From Nitrososphaerales archaeon (GTDB taxonomy: Archaea > Thermoproteota > Nitrososphaeria > Nitrososphaerales > Gagatemarchaeaceae), in assembly GCA_032906765.1 (NCBI GenBank), contig JAJTZB010000006.1, positions 1 through 64,000 of the forward strand: DNA of 64,000 bases, given 5' to 3'. Under the pieces are notes generated by a model that was not told the DNA's origin, searched no databases, and saw nothing but the letters and a program-made list of their open reading frames with translations. A program made the position numbers and the translations under genes. Positions 23,788 through 31,851 of the stretch are shown here, in pieces. The stretch's first letter is position 1; every line of letters starts with the position of its first letter.

Positions 23788-24294
23788 ATCCACGGAAGGA
23801 ACTATCGGGAGTGGAAAGGCCAGTTCTACAGCAAGAAGTTCGCGCCGGGAGCGCCAAACCCGAAGGTAGCACGCTTTACCACTGGGAAGTCTAGGCCCGA
23901 CTACGACGTGATGCTGAAGCTCATCTCGGAAGGGAGGGTCCAGATAAGGCACAACTCCCTGGAAGCCGCGCGGGTGGCTGCCAGCAAGAAGGTCGCGCTT
24001 TTGGGGGAGGAGAACTTCTACCTGAAAGTGGTCACATTTCCACACCTCGTGCTTCGCGAAAACAAGATGATTGCGACCGCGGGCGCGGACAGGCTCCAGG
24101 AAGGCATGAGGAAGGCCTTCGGCAAGCCGATTGGTCTGGCGGCCAGGGTGGAAGCCGGGAGCGTGATCTTGGAGATGAGCGTGATGGCGGAGAACCTTGA
24201 GAAGGCGAAGGAGGGCATGAAAGCCGCGTCGACCAAGCTCCCGATGAAGACGCACACCGAAGTGGTCAAGCTAGAGAAGCCGGTCACGCAATGA
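23788..24294 (+). CDS. rpl10e: Ribosomal protein L10e (uL16) with an apparent ATC start
   Basis: The large-subunit protein that shapes the tRNA-binding corridor. The conserved N-terminus HGRNYREWKGQFYS is encoded directly after ATA-ATC, with TGA closing the frame at 23779. No ATG, GTG or TTG lies ahead of it; the first ATG (23911) would remove about 40 conserved residues (APGAPNPKVARFTTGKSRPD). From ATC the protein is 168 aa, a normal length. GGTGA lies 6 nt before ATC. The stop overlaps dph2 by 4 nt. Sequence error remains possible. Confidence 0.88.
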   Translation: MHGRNYREWKGQFYSKKFAPGAPNPKVARFTTGKSRPDYDVMLKLISEGRVQIRHNSLEAARVAASKKVALLGEENFYLKVVTFPHLVLRENKMIATAGADRLQEGMRKAFGKPIGLAARVEAGSVILEMSVMAENLEKAKEGMKAASTKLPMKTHTEVVKLEKPVTQ

Positions 24295-25328
24295 CCGTCA
24301 GGATAGACGAGGCCAAAGTCTTCAGGCTCATAGAGGAGAAGAGGCCCCGGACCATCCTCGTCAACGCTCCAGGCGGGCTGCTCAGGCAGACGAAGGAGCT
24401 GATGGGAAGGGTTCGCGAGAAGTACGGCGTCACGTGCATACTCGCAGGCGACACCTGTTTCGGGATCTGCGACACGGTTGACGACGACGTGCCGAAGTTG
24501 CAGGCCGACATGGCGCTGCACATAGGGCATAACGCGACGGTCCAGACCGTCGGAGACTTCACGTACCTGATCGACGCTGTAGACGACGTGAAGTTCGACG
24601 GTGTGGCGGAGAAGGCGGCAAAGATGCTCTGTGGTTACCACAGGCTCGGCCTTGTGACGTTCAGCCAGCACATGCAAGAGCTTGATAGGGTCAAGGCCAT
24701 CTTTGAGGACGGTGGTTTCGAGGTGTCGCTGGGGAAGAAGAACAACCTCCTGATGGACAGCCAAGTTTTCGGCTGCGACTTCTCGACGATCTACCCACTC
24801 CGCGACTCGGTCGACGCCTTCTGCTTCCTGGGCGAGAGCGAGTTCCATGCGGTGGGAGTGGCGCTGGCTACCGGCAAGCCCACTTTCATGCTCGACCCGT
24901 ACCTCGACGAGGTGGTGAGCATGGAAGAGGCTGCCGGAGAGAGGAGGAAACGCGCTGTTCTTGCCGTTTACAAGGCCCTGGACGCGAGGGTTTTCGGCGT
25001 GATAACGGGGATGAAGGAGGGTCAGAGGATGCTCGGGAGGAGCAGGTGGATCTCCCAGAGGCTAGAGATGCACGGACGAAAGGTCGTACAGCTGGCCCTG
25101 AGGGACATAACTCCGGAGCGGCTCGCACCCCACAGGGAGATTGAGGCGTTCGTCCAGACGGCGTGCCCGAGGATATCGGTCGACGGGTTCACGTTCGACA
25201 GGCCGGTGTTGTCGATTCCCCAGGCAGACGCGCTCGTCGCCCTCCTCGAAGGAAGGGAGATAGGCGAGTTCTTGCAGAGACCGAAATGGATAGAGCTGAC
25301 CGTAGGCCTAGTAAAGAGAGTGAAGTAA
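24291..25328 (+). CDS. dph2: Diphthamide synthase subunit Dph2
   Basis: An archaeal homodimeric radical enzyme that transfers the 3-amino-3-carboxypropyl group of S-adenosylmethionine to the target histidine of EF-2. The 345-aa protein has the three spaced cysteines for the 4Fe-4S cluster: Cys in AGDTCFGICD (near residue 60), one near GCDFSTIYP (about 162), and one in QTACPRIS (about 288). It is co-translated with L10e. Dph6, the last enzyme of the pathway, is at 8907. Confidence 0.93.
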   Translation: MTVRIDEAKVFRLIEEKRPRTILVNAPGGLLRQTKELMGRVREKYGVTCILAGDTCFGICDTVDDDVPKLQADMALHIGHNATVQTVGDFTYLIDAVDDVKFDGVAEKAAKMLCGYHRLGLVTFSQHMQELDRVKAIFEDGGFEVSLGKKNNLLMDSQVFGCDFSTIYPLRDSVDAFCFLGESEFHAVGVALATGKPTFMLDPYLDEVVSMEEAAGERRKRAVLAVYKALDARVFGVITGMKEGQRMLGRSRWISQRLEMHGRKVVQLALRDITPERLAPHREIEAFVQTACPRISVDGFTFDRPVLSIPQADALVALLEGREIGEFLQRPKWIELTVGLVKRVK

Positions 25329-25329
25329 C

Positions 25330-25893
25330 ATGGAGAAGAAACCCGTAGCTCTGCCTGGAGACAAGCTGGCCGTGTCCGAGGAATACCTCCCTGGGCCGCA
25401 CGTCTACGACGATTCTGGTCTTCTGAGAGCCCTCGCCGTCGGCACTGTGCAGAAGGACCTTCGCAAGATGGAGATTTCGATAAAGCCGTCGGTGGACGCG
25501 GGAGTCCTGAAGACCGGCGACTACGTGACCGGCCAAGTGGAGAACGCCGCGACAAGCACTGCCGGAGTCAAGATCTATTACGTCAACGGCAAGCCCACGG
25601 ACAAGGGGTTCACGGGCACGGTCATGCTCCGCTCAAGGGAGGCGGGCAGGGGAGTGCGGGGGCCACCGCCGGTCAAGCTGGGTGACATAGTCAGGTGCGG
25701 AATCCATAGCACGATGAACGGCATCATCCACCTCTCGGTCGATGACGACAGGATGGGGGTCGTTTACGCCCTGTGCGGCAACTGCGGCAGGCCGATGCAG
25801 AAGGGAGGCAACAGGGCCAAGTGCGACGAGTGCGGGAACGTGGAAGAAAGGAAGCTCGCCAACGACTTCGGGCAGACGCCTATTCGGCCGTGA
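25330..25893 (+). CDS. csl4: Exosome RNA-binding subunit Csl4
   Basis: Csl4 caps the Rrp41-Rrp42 ring of the archaeal exosome and recruits substrates. The 187-aa protein has the N-terminal domain (LPGDKLAVSEEYLPG), an S1 domain (about 60-145) and a C-terminal zinc ribbon (CGNCG ... CDECG). The start lies 1 nt after the dph2 stop. Its TGA stop is formed exactly at the right end of an inserted IS (TGACATCCTCCCAC), so the natural last residues may have been replaced. Confidence 0.92.
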   Translation: MEKKPVALPGDKLAVSEEYLPGPHVYDDSGLLRALAVGTVQKDLRKMEISIKPSVDAGVLKTGDYVTGQVENAATSTAGVKIYYVNGKPTDKGFTGTVMLRSREAGRGVRGPPPVKLGDIVRCGIHSTMNGIIHLSVDDDRMGVVYALCGNCGRPMQKGGNRAKCDECGNVEERKLANDFGQTPIRP

Positions 25894-27162
25894 CATCCTC
25901 CCACAACTGAAGGTCGTGAGTTTCCAGCGACGAGCTTCTTGCTGGGTGGCATGATTCCCGTCGCGTATAGTTCCTGCTTCACCGGCCGGGTTTGCGCGTC
26001 CCGTTGCCGGGGCGGGTAGAGGCGCCGTCTCCACAGGCTTGAGTTCGGGCATGTCCTGCCCTACCTGAGCGAGTCCTCGCTTCAGCACAATCCAGGCCGC
26101 ATTGAAGTCGCGGTCCACTGTCCTCTTGCAACCCCGGCAGTCAAAGACGCGGACCCTGAGAGGGGTCTGGTTCAGCGCCCCGCAGAAGCAGCACTCCTGC
26201 GTCGAGTAGGCCGGAGGCACCCTGACTACGAGCTTCGCGGAGCGGGCCGCCTTGTACTCTGAGAAACTTCGAAGCTGGCCCCACCCGGCATCGGCGATGG
26301 ACTTCGCCAAGGCGTGGTTGCTGACCATGTTCCTGACCTTCAGGTCCTCGAAGGCGACCAAATCGTGCTTCCGCACCAGCTCAGCGCTCAGCTTGTGGTT
26401 GAAGTCCGCTCGCTGTCGGGCGACCTTGGACGACTGGATGGCTAGCCGCCTGCGCGCCTTCTTCCTGTTCTTCGAGCCTTTCCGCGTCCTGGAGAGTTTC
26501 CGCTGGAGGCTCTTCAGCCGCCTCTCGGCCTTCCTGAGGAACTGCGGGTGAGGGATCTTCACCCCGTCCGTCGTGGCCATGAGCGACTTCAGGCCCAAGT
26601 CTATACCGAGAGGCGAGGTGAATGCCTTCACAGGTTCCGGTATCTGCACGTCGTCTTCGTACATCAGCGAGGCGTACCATTCACCGTTCGGTTCCCTGAC
26701 CATCGTGCAGGTCTTCAACCTCTCAGAGGGCGGCATCTCCCTGTGGAATACGACCTTGATATTCCCTACCTTCGAGAGGAAGAGCCTCTTCCGAGCCACG
26801 TCGGGTTTCACCGACCCGTTGTACGCCTGGGGATAGGTGAACGAGCCTGATGCGGAGAACTTCTTGAATCTCGGGTACCTGGCGCGGCCCTCGAAGAATG
26901 CCTTGAAGGCCTTGTCCAAGCGCTTGAGTATCTCCTGTCCTGCCTGCGAGTAGAGCCCTCCCAACAATGGGTCTGCGTGCCTCTCTGCAGTGAAGATCCA
27001 GCATTGCTGGCTGTATGAGGTGGAGAGCCGTTTCTCCTCCCAGCGCCGCTTTCGGTGAACCAATGCGTCGTTCCAGAGTCGCCGCGCGGCCACGACCATC
27101 CTCAGCAGCTTCCGCTCCTGCCTGCGGTTCGGATACAGACGGAACCGGAACGCTGACTTCAT
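25633..27162 (-). CDS. tnpB: TnpB RNA-guided endonuclease, reading through the IS end
   Basis: TnpB is a RuvC nuclease guided by an RNA from the element's right end. The N-terminus KSAFRFRLYPNRRQ is typical; RuvC-I is GIDLGLKS, RuvC-II VAFEDLKV, the zinc ribbon CCFCG ... CRGC, and RuvC-III DRDFNAAW, all intact. From ATG 27162 the frame does not stop inside the IS. It continues about 87 codons antisense to csl4 to 25633, giving 509 aa against the usual ~400-430. The tail is unlikely to be functional. Confidence 0.85.
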   Translation of the reverse strand: MKSAFRFRLYPNRRQERKLLRMVVAARRLWNDALVHRKRRWEEKRLSTSYSQQCWIFTAERHADPLLGGLYSQAGQEILKRLDKAFKAFFEGRARYPRFKKFSASGSFTYPQAYNGSVKPDVARKRLFLSKVGNIKVVFHREMPPSERLKTCTMVREPNGEWYASLMYEDDVQIPEPVKAFTSPLGIDLGLKSLMATTDGVKIPHPQFLRKAERRLKSLQRKLSRTRKGSKNRKKARRRLAIQSSKVARQRADFNHKLSAELVRKHDLVAFEDLKVRNMVSNHALAKSIADAGWGQLRSFSEYKAARSAKLVVRVPPAYSTQECCFCGALNQTPLRVRVFDCRGCKRTVDRDFNAAWIVLKRGLAQVGQDMPELKPVETAPLPAPATGRANPAGEAGTIRDGNHATQQEARRWKLTTFSCGRMSRPNRRLPEVVGELPFFHVPALVALGPVASLLHRPAAVAAQGVNDPHPVVIDREVDDAVHRAMDSAPDYVTQLDRRWPPHSPARLP

Positions 27163-27240
27163 GCCACCCAGAAGATAGTACACGTCATTTCACTTAAGCC
27201 CCAATGCGATTCATCCCATGGCTGAAGGAGGTGGGCTTTC
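25894..27240 (-). mobile_element. tnpB-only IS200/IS605-family element (IS1341 type)
   Basis: The right end at 25892-25925 carries the family hairpin; on the element's strand it reads CACGAC-CTTCA-GTTGTG followed by GGAGGATGTCA. The left end near 27197-27240 reads AAAGCCCACCTCCTTCAG ... CATGGGATGAATCG, the family's left-end hairpin. No TnpA is present, so movement needs TnpA in trans. It separates csl4 from rpoL. The exact left junction is uncertain by a few bases. Confidence 0.75.
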
Positions 27241-27296
27241 TCGACTAATTTGGTAAGACGAGAGAATCCTTATCAACTTGACAAGAAGGGGCGGTT

Positions 27297-27596
27297 ATGC
27301 AAAATATGCAGATTCAGACTACCAGCGATGACGAAAAGGGCCTCACGGTTGAGATAACAGGGGAGGACTACTCTCTGGCGGAGATTGTCCATCACGAACT
27401 CCTGGAGGAGAAGAGCGTCACGTTCGCAGGAGTGCTCCCCCCACACCCGCTGATCAAGAAGCTTGTACTGAAGGTACGGTCCCAGCGAATAAAACCAGAG
27501 AAGGCGTTCGTCAACAGCGTCCAGCGCGGGGCGGAGACGACTCGGGAGCTCTACGAAAGCGCGCGGAAAGCCCTCGGCAGTGGTGGGTCGGGCTGA
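27297..27596 (+). CDS. rpoL: RNA polymerase subunit L (Rpb11)
   Basis: Rpb11 pairs with Rpb3 (RpoD) to form the assembly platform of RNA polymerase. The 99-aa protein has the family core EDYSLAEIVHHELLEEKSV and a helical dimer-forming C-terminus. The stop TGA overlaps the proposed tfs start (CTGA). The IS just upstream may have separated it from csl4, so its promoter probably lies between 27240 and 27290. Confidence 0.92.
   Translation: MQNMQIQTTSDDEKGLTVEITGEDYSLAEIVHHELLEEKSVTFAGVLPPHPLIKKLVLKVRSQRIKPEKAFVNSVQRGAETTRELYESARKALGSGGSG
27582..27586 (+). promoter_or_regulatory. Ribosome-binding motif GGTGG deciding the tfs start
   Basis: GGTGG, six bases (GTCGGG), then CTG at 27593: the same spacing as before rpoF's ATG. 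Confidence 0.5.
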
Positions 27597-27937
27597 AGTT
27601 CTGTCCAAAGTGTGGAACAAGGCTCAAGCTGAAGCAGGTAAAGACAGGGAAGGAGGTCGCGATTACCAACATATGCGACAACTGCGGATACCAGAACAAG
27701 GCTGGCAAGACCGTCACGAAGGCCACGGAGGAGGACCTCGCGACTGCCGCTCCGATAAAGGTCGTCGGGGACAAGGAGAACAAGCTCAACACGCTTCCGA
27801 CCACTAAGATCGAGTGCCCGAAATGCGGCCACAACGAAGCGATGTGGTGGTTCCTTCAGACCAGGAGTGGCGACGAACCGCCAACCCAGTTCTACAGGTG
27901 TGTGAAGTGCAACCACACCTGGAGAAGCTACTCTTAG
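27593..27937 (+). CDS. tfs: Transcript-cleavage factor TFS with an apparent CTG start
   Basis: TFS rescues backtracked RNA polymerase by stimulating RNA cleavage. The 114-aa protein has two zinc ribbons: KFCPKCGTRL ... CDNCGY at the N-terminus, and ECPKCGHNEAMWW ... CVKCNHTWRS at the C-terminus. The catalytic acidic pair appears in the hairpin as SGDEPP, where the family has RSADE. The frame has no ATG, GTG or TTG before the first Cys; CTG overlapping the rpoL stop gives the canonical MKFCPKCG. It overlaps the convergent GINS gene by 4 nt. Confidence 0.9.
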   Translation: MKFCPKCGTRLKLKQVKTGKEVAITNICDNCGYQNKAGKTVTKATEEDLATAAPIKVVGDKENKLNTLPTTKIECPKCGHNEAMWWFLQTRSGDEPPTQFYRCVKCNHTWRSYS

Positions 27938-28491
27938 GGCGCCTCGCGCGGCCTGACTTCGACGGCCTCTCCGCTCGCCACAAGCACGTCGGCGTTGGCT
28001 GCGGGAAGAGACGCCAGGTCTTCAGGCTCGAACGGCCCGTACCTGCGCATGTCCAGCCCGACGAGTTCGTTGACGTGTTTGACGAAGCGGACTGTCGTGC
28101 TCCTTTCAAGCTCGCTCTTGCGTGCGAGCTCGACTGCAGAGGGCTGGCCTGACGACACCGCGTCAACGAAGGCCCGCATCTTCAGGCCGTAGGTCTCACC
28201 GACCGAGGCGAGGTGCCTCTCCTCGGGGAGGAGTTGGGCGACCGCTTTGAGTGCCAGCGCCTTCTGCGCCCTGACTTCTAGCAACTTCCTGACCATTGAC
28301 TCGAGGAACTCAGACTGCCTGAGTATCAGGCGGTTCGCGACCTCCGAGTTGGCTGAACCAGCGGTCCTCCTGAGGAGTTGGGCGTAGGAGGCGACGTTGG
28401 TGTAGAGGTCGGCAGGGATCTGGGTGAGCTTCTCCGACTGTTCTTCGGCGTCGAGGTGCCTCTTCAGGTACTCCAGCGTGGTCTCGGCCAA
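27934..28491 (-). CDS. GINS complex subunit (Gins51/Gins15 type)
   Basis: GINS links MCM helicase and Cdc45/GAN in the archaeal replisome. The 185-aa protein is mostly helical (the A domain, residues 1-125) with a short C-terminal beta domain (RYGPFEPEDLASLPAANADVL). In several TACK archaea this subunit is encoded beside priS, as here: TTG 28491 follows the priS stop directly. Assignment to Gins51 rather than Gins23 rests on that context. Confidence 0.75.
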   Translation of the reverse strand: MAETTLEYLKRHLDAEEQSEKLTQIPADLYTNVASYAQLLRRTAGSANSEVANRLILRQSEFLESMVRKLLEVRAQKALALKAVAQLLPEERHLASVGETYGLKMRAFVDAVSSGQPSAVELARKSELERSTTVRFVKHVNELVGLDMRRYGPFEPEDLASLPAANADVLVASGEAVEVRPREAP

Positions 28492-29577
28492 CTAGGCGAC
28501 CTCCCCGAAGCCACGCGTTAATATGGAAATTGCCGCCCAAGTCGGCAAAGAGACTGTCTCCGACTTGAACGGGCCGAACACCTGCCCGTGGATTGAGAAC
28601 CTTGGGCAGAAGGACGTCCTGACGCTTGCTGGTTCGGCGCTCAGCACGACGGGATCAGTCTGGGGGTCGAAGCTCTCGAACGAGTTCATCCTCATCTTCG
28701 CCATCCCGGTGTTGCCGTGTAACGTCCCGGCCAGCCTGAAGACCCTGTGTATGTCTGTGGTCACGGAGGCGTCTATCAGTGCCCTCTGCGAGGACGTGGC
28801 CTCGGAGACGAGCTTCTGCAGCGTTCCGGTGTAGCCAGACTTCGCTTGGGTGTACGTGGTGATTCTCCTCATCCAGCCGTACGCCGCGGTCGCCTGTGCA
28901 GCCGACCTCCGCCTGAGCAGCGAAGCGATGCTCTGGCTCGCGGGCAGAGACAGCCCCAGCATGTAATCTGCGACCTCGGCCCGGCCCGTTTGGTCGAGCG
29001 GCTCGAACCTCTTGTCGTAGACTTGGATGTGATACCCCCTGTTCCCCGAGAAGTATACTCTGACGTCGTCCTTGGAGACAGCGAAGTCGTCCGTCAGGAA
29101 GTCGAGCACGCGGAGTGCGTGGTCCTTGGCTGCGCTCAGGCACGTCCCGCACGTCCCGTGGAACTCGAGGGTCGGCCCCTTGCACTTCGGGCAGGTTGCT
29201 GGCTTGGGGAGCTTCCCGGTCGCGTGGCAATTTTCGCAGTACCAGACGTCGTGGGTCTTCTTGCAGGGAGTCGGGATGTCCGTGGCATCTATGTCGAAGA
29301 TCAGTTCGGCCCCCATCCAGCCCTTCTCCTCCATGGGGAGGGTCGGAGATGCGTACCTCGCGTTCGAGCAGTAGACCGACGACGGGGATTGCCTCAGGAT
29401 CTCGGCTGCGGCTTCGCCAGCGCTCTTGAACGACATGTGACGGACCATGCCGCCGCCGAAGGGGATGTAGCCGAACTCCCGGGAGTGAATCTGGTCAGGA
29501 AACTCGATCGCATTGCTACGGTTGAAATAATATTCTCTGAATGTTTTCCGTAGGAAATTGATGGTGGCGTCGTTCAA
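28492..29577 (-). CDS. priS: DNA primase small (catalytic) subunit PriS
   Basis: PriS synthesises RNA primers with PriL. The 361-aa protein carries the catalytic aspartates in IFDIDATD (near residue 95), the nucleotide-binding SGNRGYHI (near 175), and a Cys-rich zinc site (CENC, CPKC, CGTC) between about 110 and 145. The C-terminal Asp lies in the FDPQTDP region. It starts at TTG 29577 behind a GGTGA, and forms an operon with the GINS gene. PriL is not in the window. Confidence 0.93.
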   Translation of the reverse strand: MNDATINFLRKTFREYYFNRSNAIEFPDQIHSREFGYIPFGGGMVRHMSFKSAGEAAAEILRQSPSSVYCSNARYASPTLPMEEKGWMGAELIFDIDATDIPTPCKKTHDVWYCENCHATGKLPKPATCPKCKGPTLEFHGTCGTCLSAAKDHALRVLDFLTDDFAVSKDDVRVYFSGNRGYHIQVYDKRFEPLDQTGRAEVADYMLGLSLPASQSIASLLRRRSAAQATAAYGWMRRITTYTQAKSGYTGTLQKLVSEATSSQRALIDASVTTDIHRVFRLAGTLHGNTGMAKMRMNSFESFDPQTDPVVLSAEPASVRTSFCPRFSIHGQVFGPFKSETVSLPTWAAISILTRGFGEVA

Positions 29578-30084
29578 CGTGTCCTTTCACCGGGCCCATC
29601 AGATAAGTAATCCTATGTCTCTGGATTCATCCGGTGGTTGGGAGAATCCAGCCAAACCATTCATCCTCGTTTGATTATCGATTAAGAAGCGGCCTCTGAT
29701 GAGCCAACCTGCGCGTTCCAAAGAGAACTGGCGTACTTGTCATTCTGATCAAAGTTGTGTAGAATCGAATTGGGTGTTGTTTTTGGTTCGTTCAGCTTAC
29801 CTGACGCGCATCCTCTTGTGGAACACACACAAGCATCAATCATTCTTTCTCCCTCGATTGCTCTTCCCGCCTACTTCAAGTGAATTATGGCGGTCGTGGC
29901 ATCAAGAACTCCAAGTAGACCGAGGTATCGCTTGAGCGAGATTGCTGAATTGCTGTCCATCGCCATTCCTGCGTTTGCTAATGTGCTTGCGTATCCCTAG
30001 CAAGTGTTCTCAGGCGAGTTTCTCAAGTAGTTCCTCCTGACACCTTCGCCGCAGCCCATGTCGACTAGTCTACAATCGATTGAG
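29578..30084 (+). other. Gene-poor gap with an IS-end-like sequence
   Basis: No gene I can support. GGATTCATCCGGTGG at 29624-29638 nearly matches the left-end motif of the IS at 55855-55895 (GGATTCATCTGGTGG), so this may be a relic of the same IS family. A 78-codon frame at 29699-29935 lacks protein-like features. Confidence 0.4.
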
Positions 30085-30312
30085 TAGTAGACAATCCGCT
30101 CACAGAGGTCCGAGAGAATAGTGGCCGATGAAATTCCGTGTCGGGGATGCATCGCTCTGGTGGAGGTGGTGCGTGCTGAGCCAGATGTTGTGGGGAGATA
30201 CGTAGGGGCGGTTATGGAGCGTACGGACGTACTGACGTGCAGCATAGAGGGGTTGGCAAGCATGGCTTGGGCGTGGTGCGAGATTCCGGAAAAATGGGTG
30301 CGACGTGTATGA
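30085..30312 (+). pseudogene. ECW-family remnant, C-terminal part (locus B)
   Basis: From about 30121 the frame reads CIALVEVVRAEPDVVGRYVG, then AVMERTDVLTCSIEGLASMA. It aligns with the last 55 residues of the intact copy at 37224 (SIALVEVAQAKVDLVREYVE ... TLCCSMDELAET). The upstream half with the Asp/Glu-Cys-Trp core is missing or unreadable, with traces of frameshifts around 30070-30120. The TGA stop overlaps the HNH gene's ATG by 4 nt, preserving the coupling seen elsewhere. Confidence 0.6.
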
Positions 30313-30980
30313 CCGTTGAACAGATTCCATGTCAATGTTGCGGACAGTCGTACCTGCGGAAGAACAAGAGGCAAAGATACTGTCCGCGGTGTCAGGCAAT
30401 TGAGAAACAGGAGTACAGGCGCCTGTACGCGGCCACCTACAGGCGAAAACACCCCATCAAAGCGAGGCAAGCCGTCAAGCGAGCATGGAAGAAGAACCAC
30501 GATTATTACCTAAAAGCCAATAGAAAATATGGGTACAGATACAGGAAAGATGTGATTCAGAAAGTGATGGGGCATTACTCGCGGGGAACTTTCGCATGCG
30601 CATGTTGTGGCGAATCGGAACGTGATTTCCTTACAATCGATCATATCGAAGGAAAGGGCATTAAGCATCGAACGTCGCTGTTCGGAAGGCCGAATTCGGG
30701 AGGTCACATGTTCTACCGATGGTTGATTAAGAATGGTTTCCCGTCTGGTTACGCCGTGCTTTGCATGAACTGTAATTTCTCGAAGGGGAAACATAAGGTC
30801 TGCATTCATCAAACCCGTGCAACGCGTCGTCTGGCTGGAAACTCTACCTTGGAGCGGAGGGTCGGGTCAATCGATAATGTCGGTTCTGCGAATGCCCTGG
30901 TCCAAGACCACCGACGCTTTTCAACAGCACATGAACCGCCACTTGGTTTGGTGAGTCGATATTACTTCTCAGGTGGCTAG
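30309..30980 (+). CDS. HNH endonuclease (locus B)
   Basis: A 223-aa nuclease. An N-terminal zinc ribbon (CQCCGQSYL ... RYCPRC) leads to a basic helical linker. The HNH domain follows: CACCGESERDFLTIDHIEGKG, then LFGRPNSGGHMFYRWLIKNG and LCMNCNFSKGKH, with both CxxC-type metal positions and the DH motif intact. The last ~50 residues beyond CIHQT have no counterpart in the other copies and may be read-through. It is coupled by ATGA to an ECW remnant. Close relatives are at 37706 and 47456. Confidence 0.8.
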   Translation: MTVEQIPCQCCGQSYLRKNKRQRYCPRCQAIEKQEYRRLYAATYRRKHPIKARQAVKRAWKKNHDYYLKANRKYGYRYRKDVIQKVMGHYSRGTFACACCGESERDFLTIDHIEGKGIKHRTSLFGRPNSGGHMFYRWLIKNGFPSGYAVLCMNCNFSKGKHKVCIHQTRATRRLAGNSTLERRVGSIDNVGSANALVQDHRRFSTAHEPPLGLVSRYYFSGG

Positions 30981-31286
30981 GAGATAAGGAATCGGCTATT
31001 TGGCTGGGTCACACGAGGGTTCGCTGTGCCTTCGCTTGGGAGCCCATTTCGCTTTGGGTGGGGCTGATTGACGCTCAAGATTATTAGTTGAGCTCTATCA
31101 CTAGCCAGCTCTCTGTCGCCCTGAAAGTGCGGCGGCCCAGTGCCTGAAAGAACGCCATGATGTTGAGCCCGGGCCCAGGCATTTCGCTGACGGGACACCC
31201 CGATTGTACCTCGTACGTCGGGCCCATGCGTTGTCGAGGGTCGTGAGGGGTCGACCCCGAGTCCGCAACGGATGCTGGTGGTCTAA
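30981..31286 (+). other. Gap between the HNH gene and the DinB gene
   Basis: I see no gene here. It is mixed-composition sequence; the right end leads into the DinB promoter. Confidence 0.5.
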
Positions 31287-31296
31287 GCTTATACAA
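31287..31296 (+). promoter_or_regulatory. TATA box for the DinB-like gene
   Basis: GCTTATACAA is centred 26-27 nt before ATG 31318, supporting that start and a leaderless message. Confidence 0.6.
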
Positions 31297-31317
31297 CAAC
31301 ACAACGTGGCCGGTCTT

Positions 31318-31800
31318 ATGGATGCTGTCAGCCTCTACAACTATTCCGCGAAAGTGAGGAGAAAGTTCGGGGACAAGCTGGCGGAGCTCCCGTGGGAAGG
31401 TGTACAGAAGAACAGAGAAGCCAGCTACTACAGCATGAAGAACATCTTGGTGCACATGATAGACAATGAGGACTGGATAGTCAGTTGGGTAATCAAGGGC
31501 AGACCGAGGGACTACAAGAGGGAGAGGAAGTCTGAGGAGTATACTGACATGAAGATGGTCTTGGACCACCTGAATCAGGTGGAGTCGGGGACGCGCTCCT
31601 ACCTGTCCGGCGTCGGCAAAGCTGAGCTCTCGAGGCGCGTGGATTTCGTTCTCCAATCAGGAGAGAAGTTCGACATGACGGTGGAGGAATGCCTCTTTCA
31701 GACCTTCACCGAGCAGCTGTATCACGTTGGGGAGTTGATCGCGCTGCTCTGGCAGGAGAACATCGAACCGCCTAGAATGCAGTGGTTCTACAACAGGTGA
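31318..31800 (+). CDS. DinB-superfamily protein
   Basis: A 160-aa four-helix-bundle protein of the DinB/YfiT group, which includes metal-dependent thiol transferases. The metal-binding histidines are in NILVHMIDNEDW (near residue 48) and EQLYHVGELIALLW (near 140). An in-frame extension to 31204 is rejected because the TATA spacing and homology point to ATG 31318. The substrate is unknown. Confidence 0.75.
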   Translation: MDAVSLYNYSAKVRRKFGDKLAELPWEGVQKNREASYYSMKNILVHMIDNEDWIVSWVIKGRPRDYKRERKSEEYTDMKMVLDHLNQVESGTRSYLSGVGKAELSRRVDFVLQSGEKFDMTVEECLFQTFTEQLYHVGELIALLWQENIEPPRMQWFYNR

Positions 31801-31851
31801 CCGAAGGGCGGACAGTGAGGCCTGCCAGGTTCTGCCAGCGCTATCTGGTTG

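Noticed and set aside
29699-29935. 78-codon frame downstream of the priS start
   Set aside because: The TATA-like sequence is at the wrong distance and the product lacks protein-like patterning.
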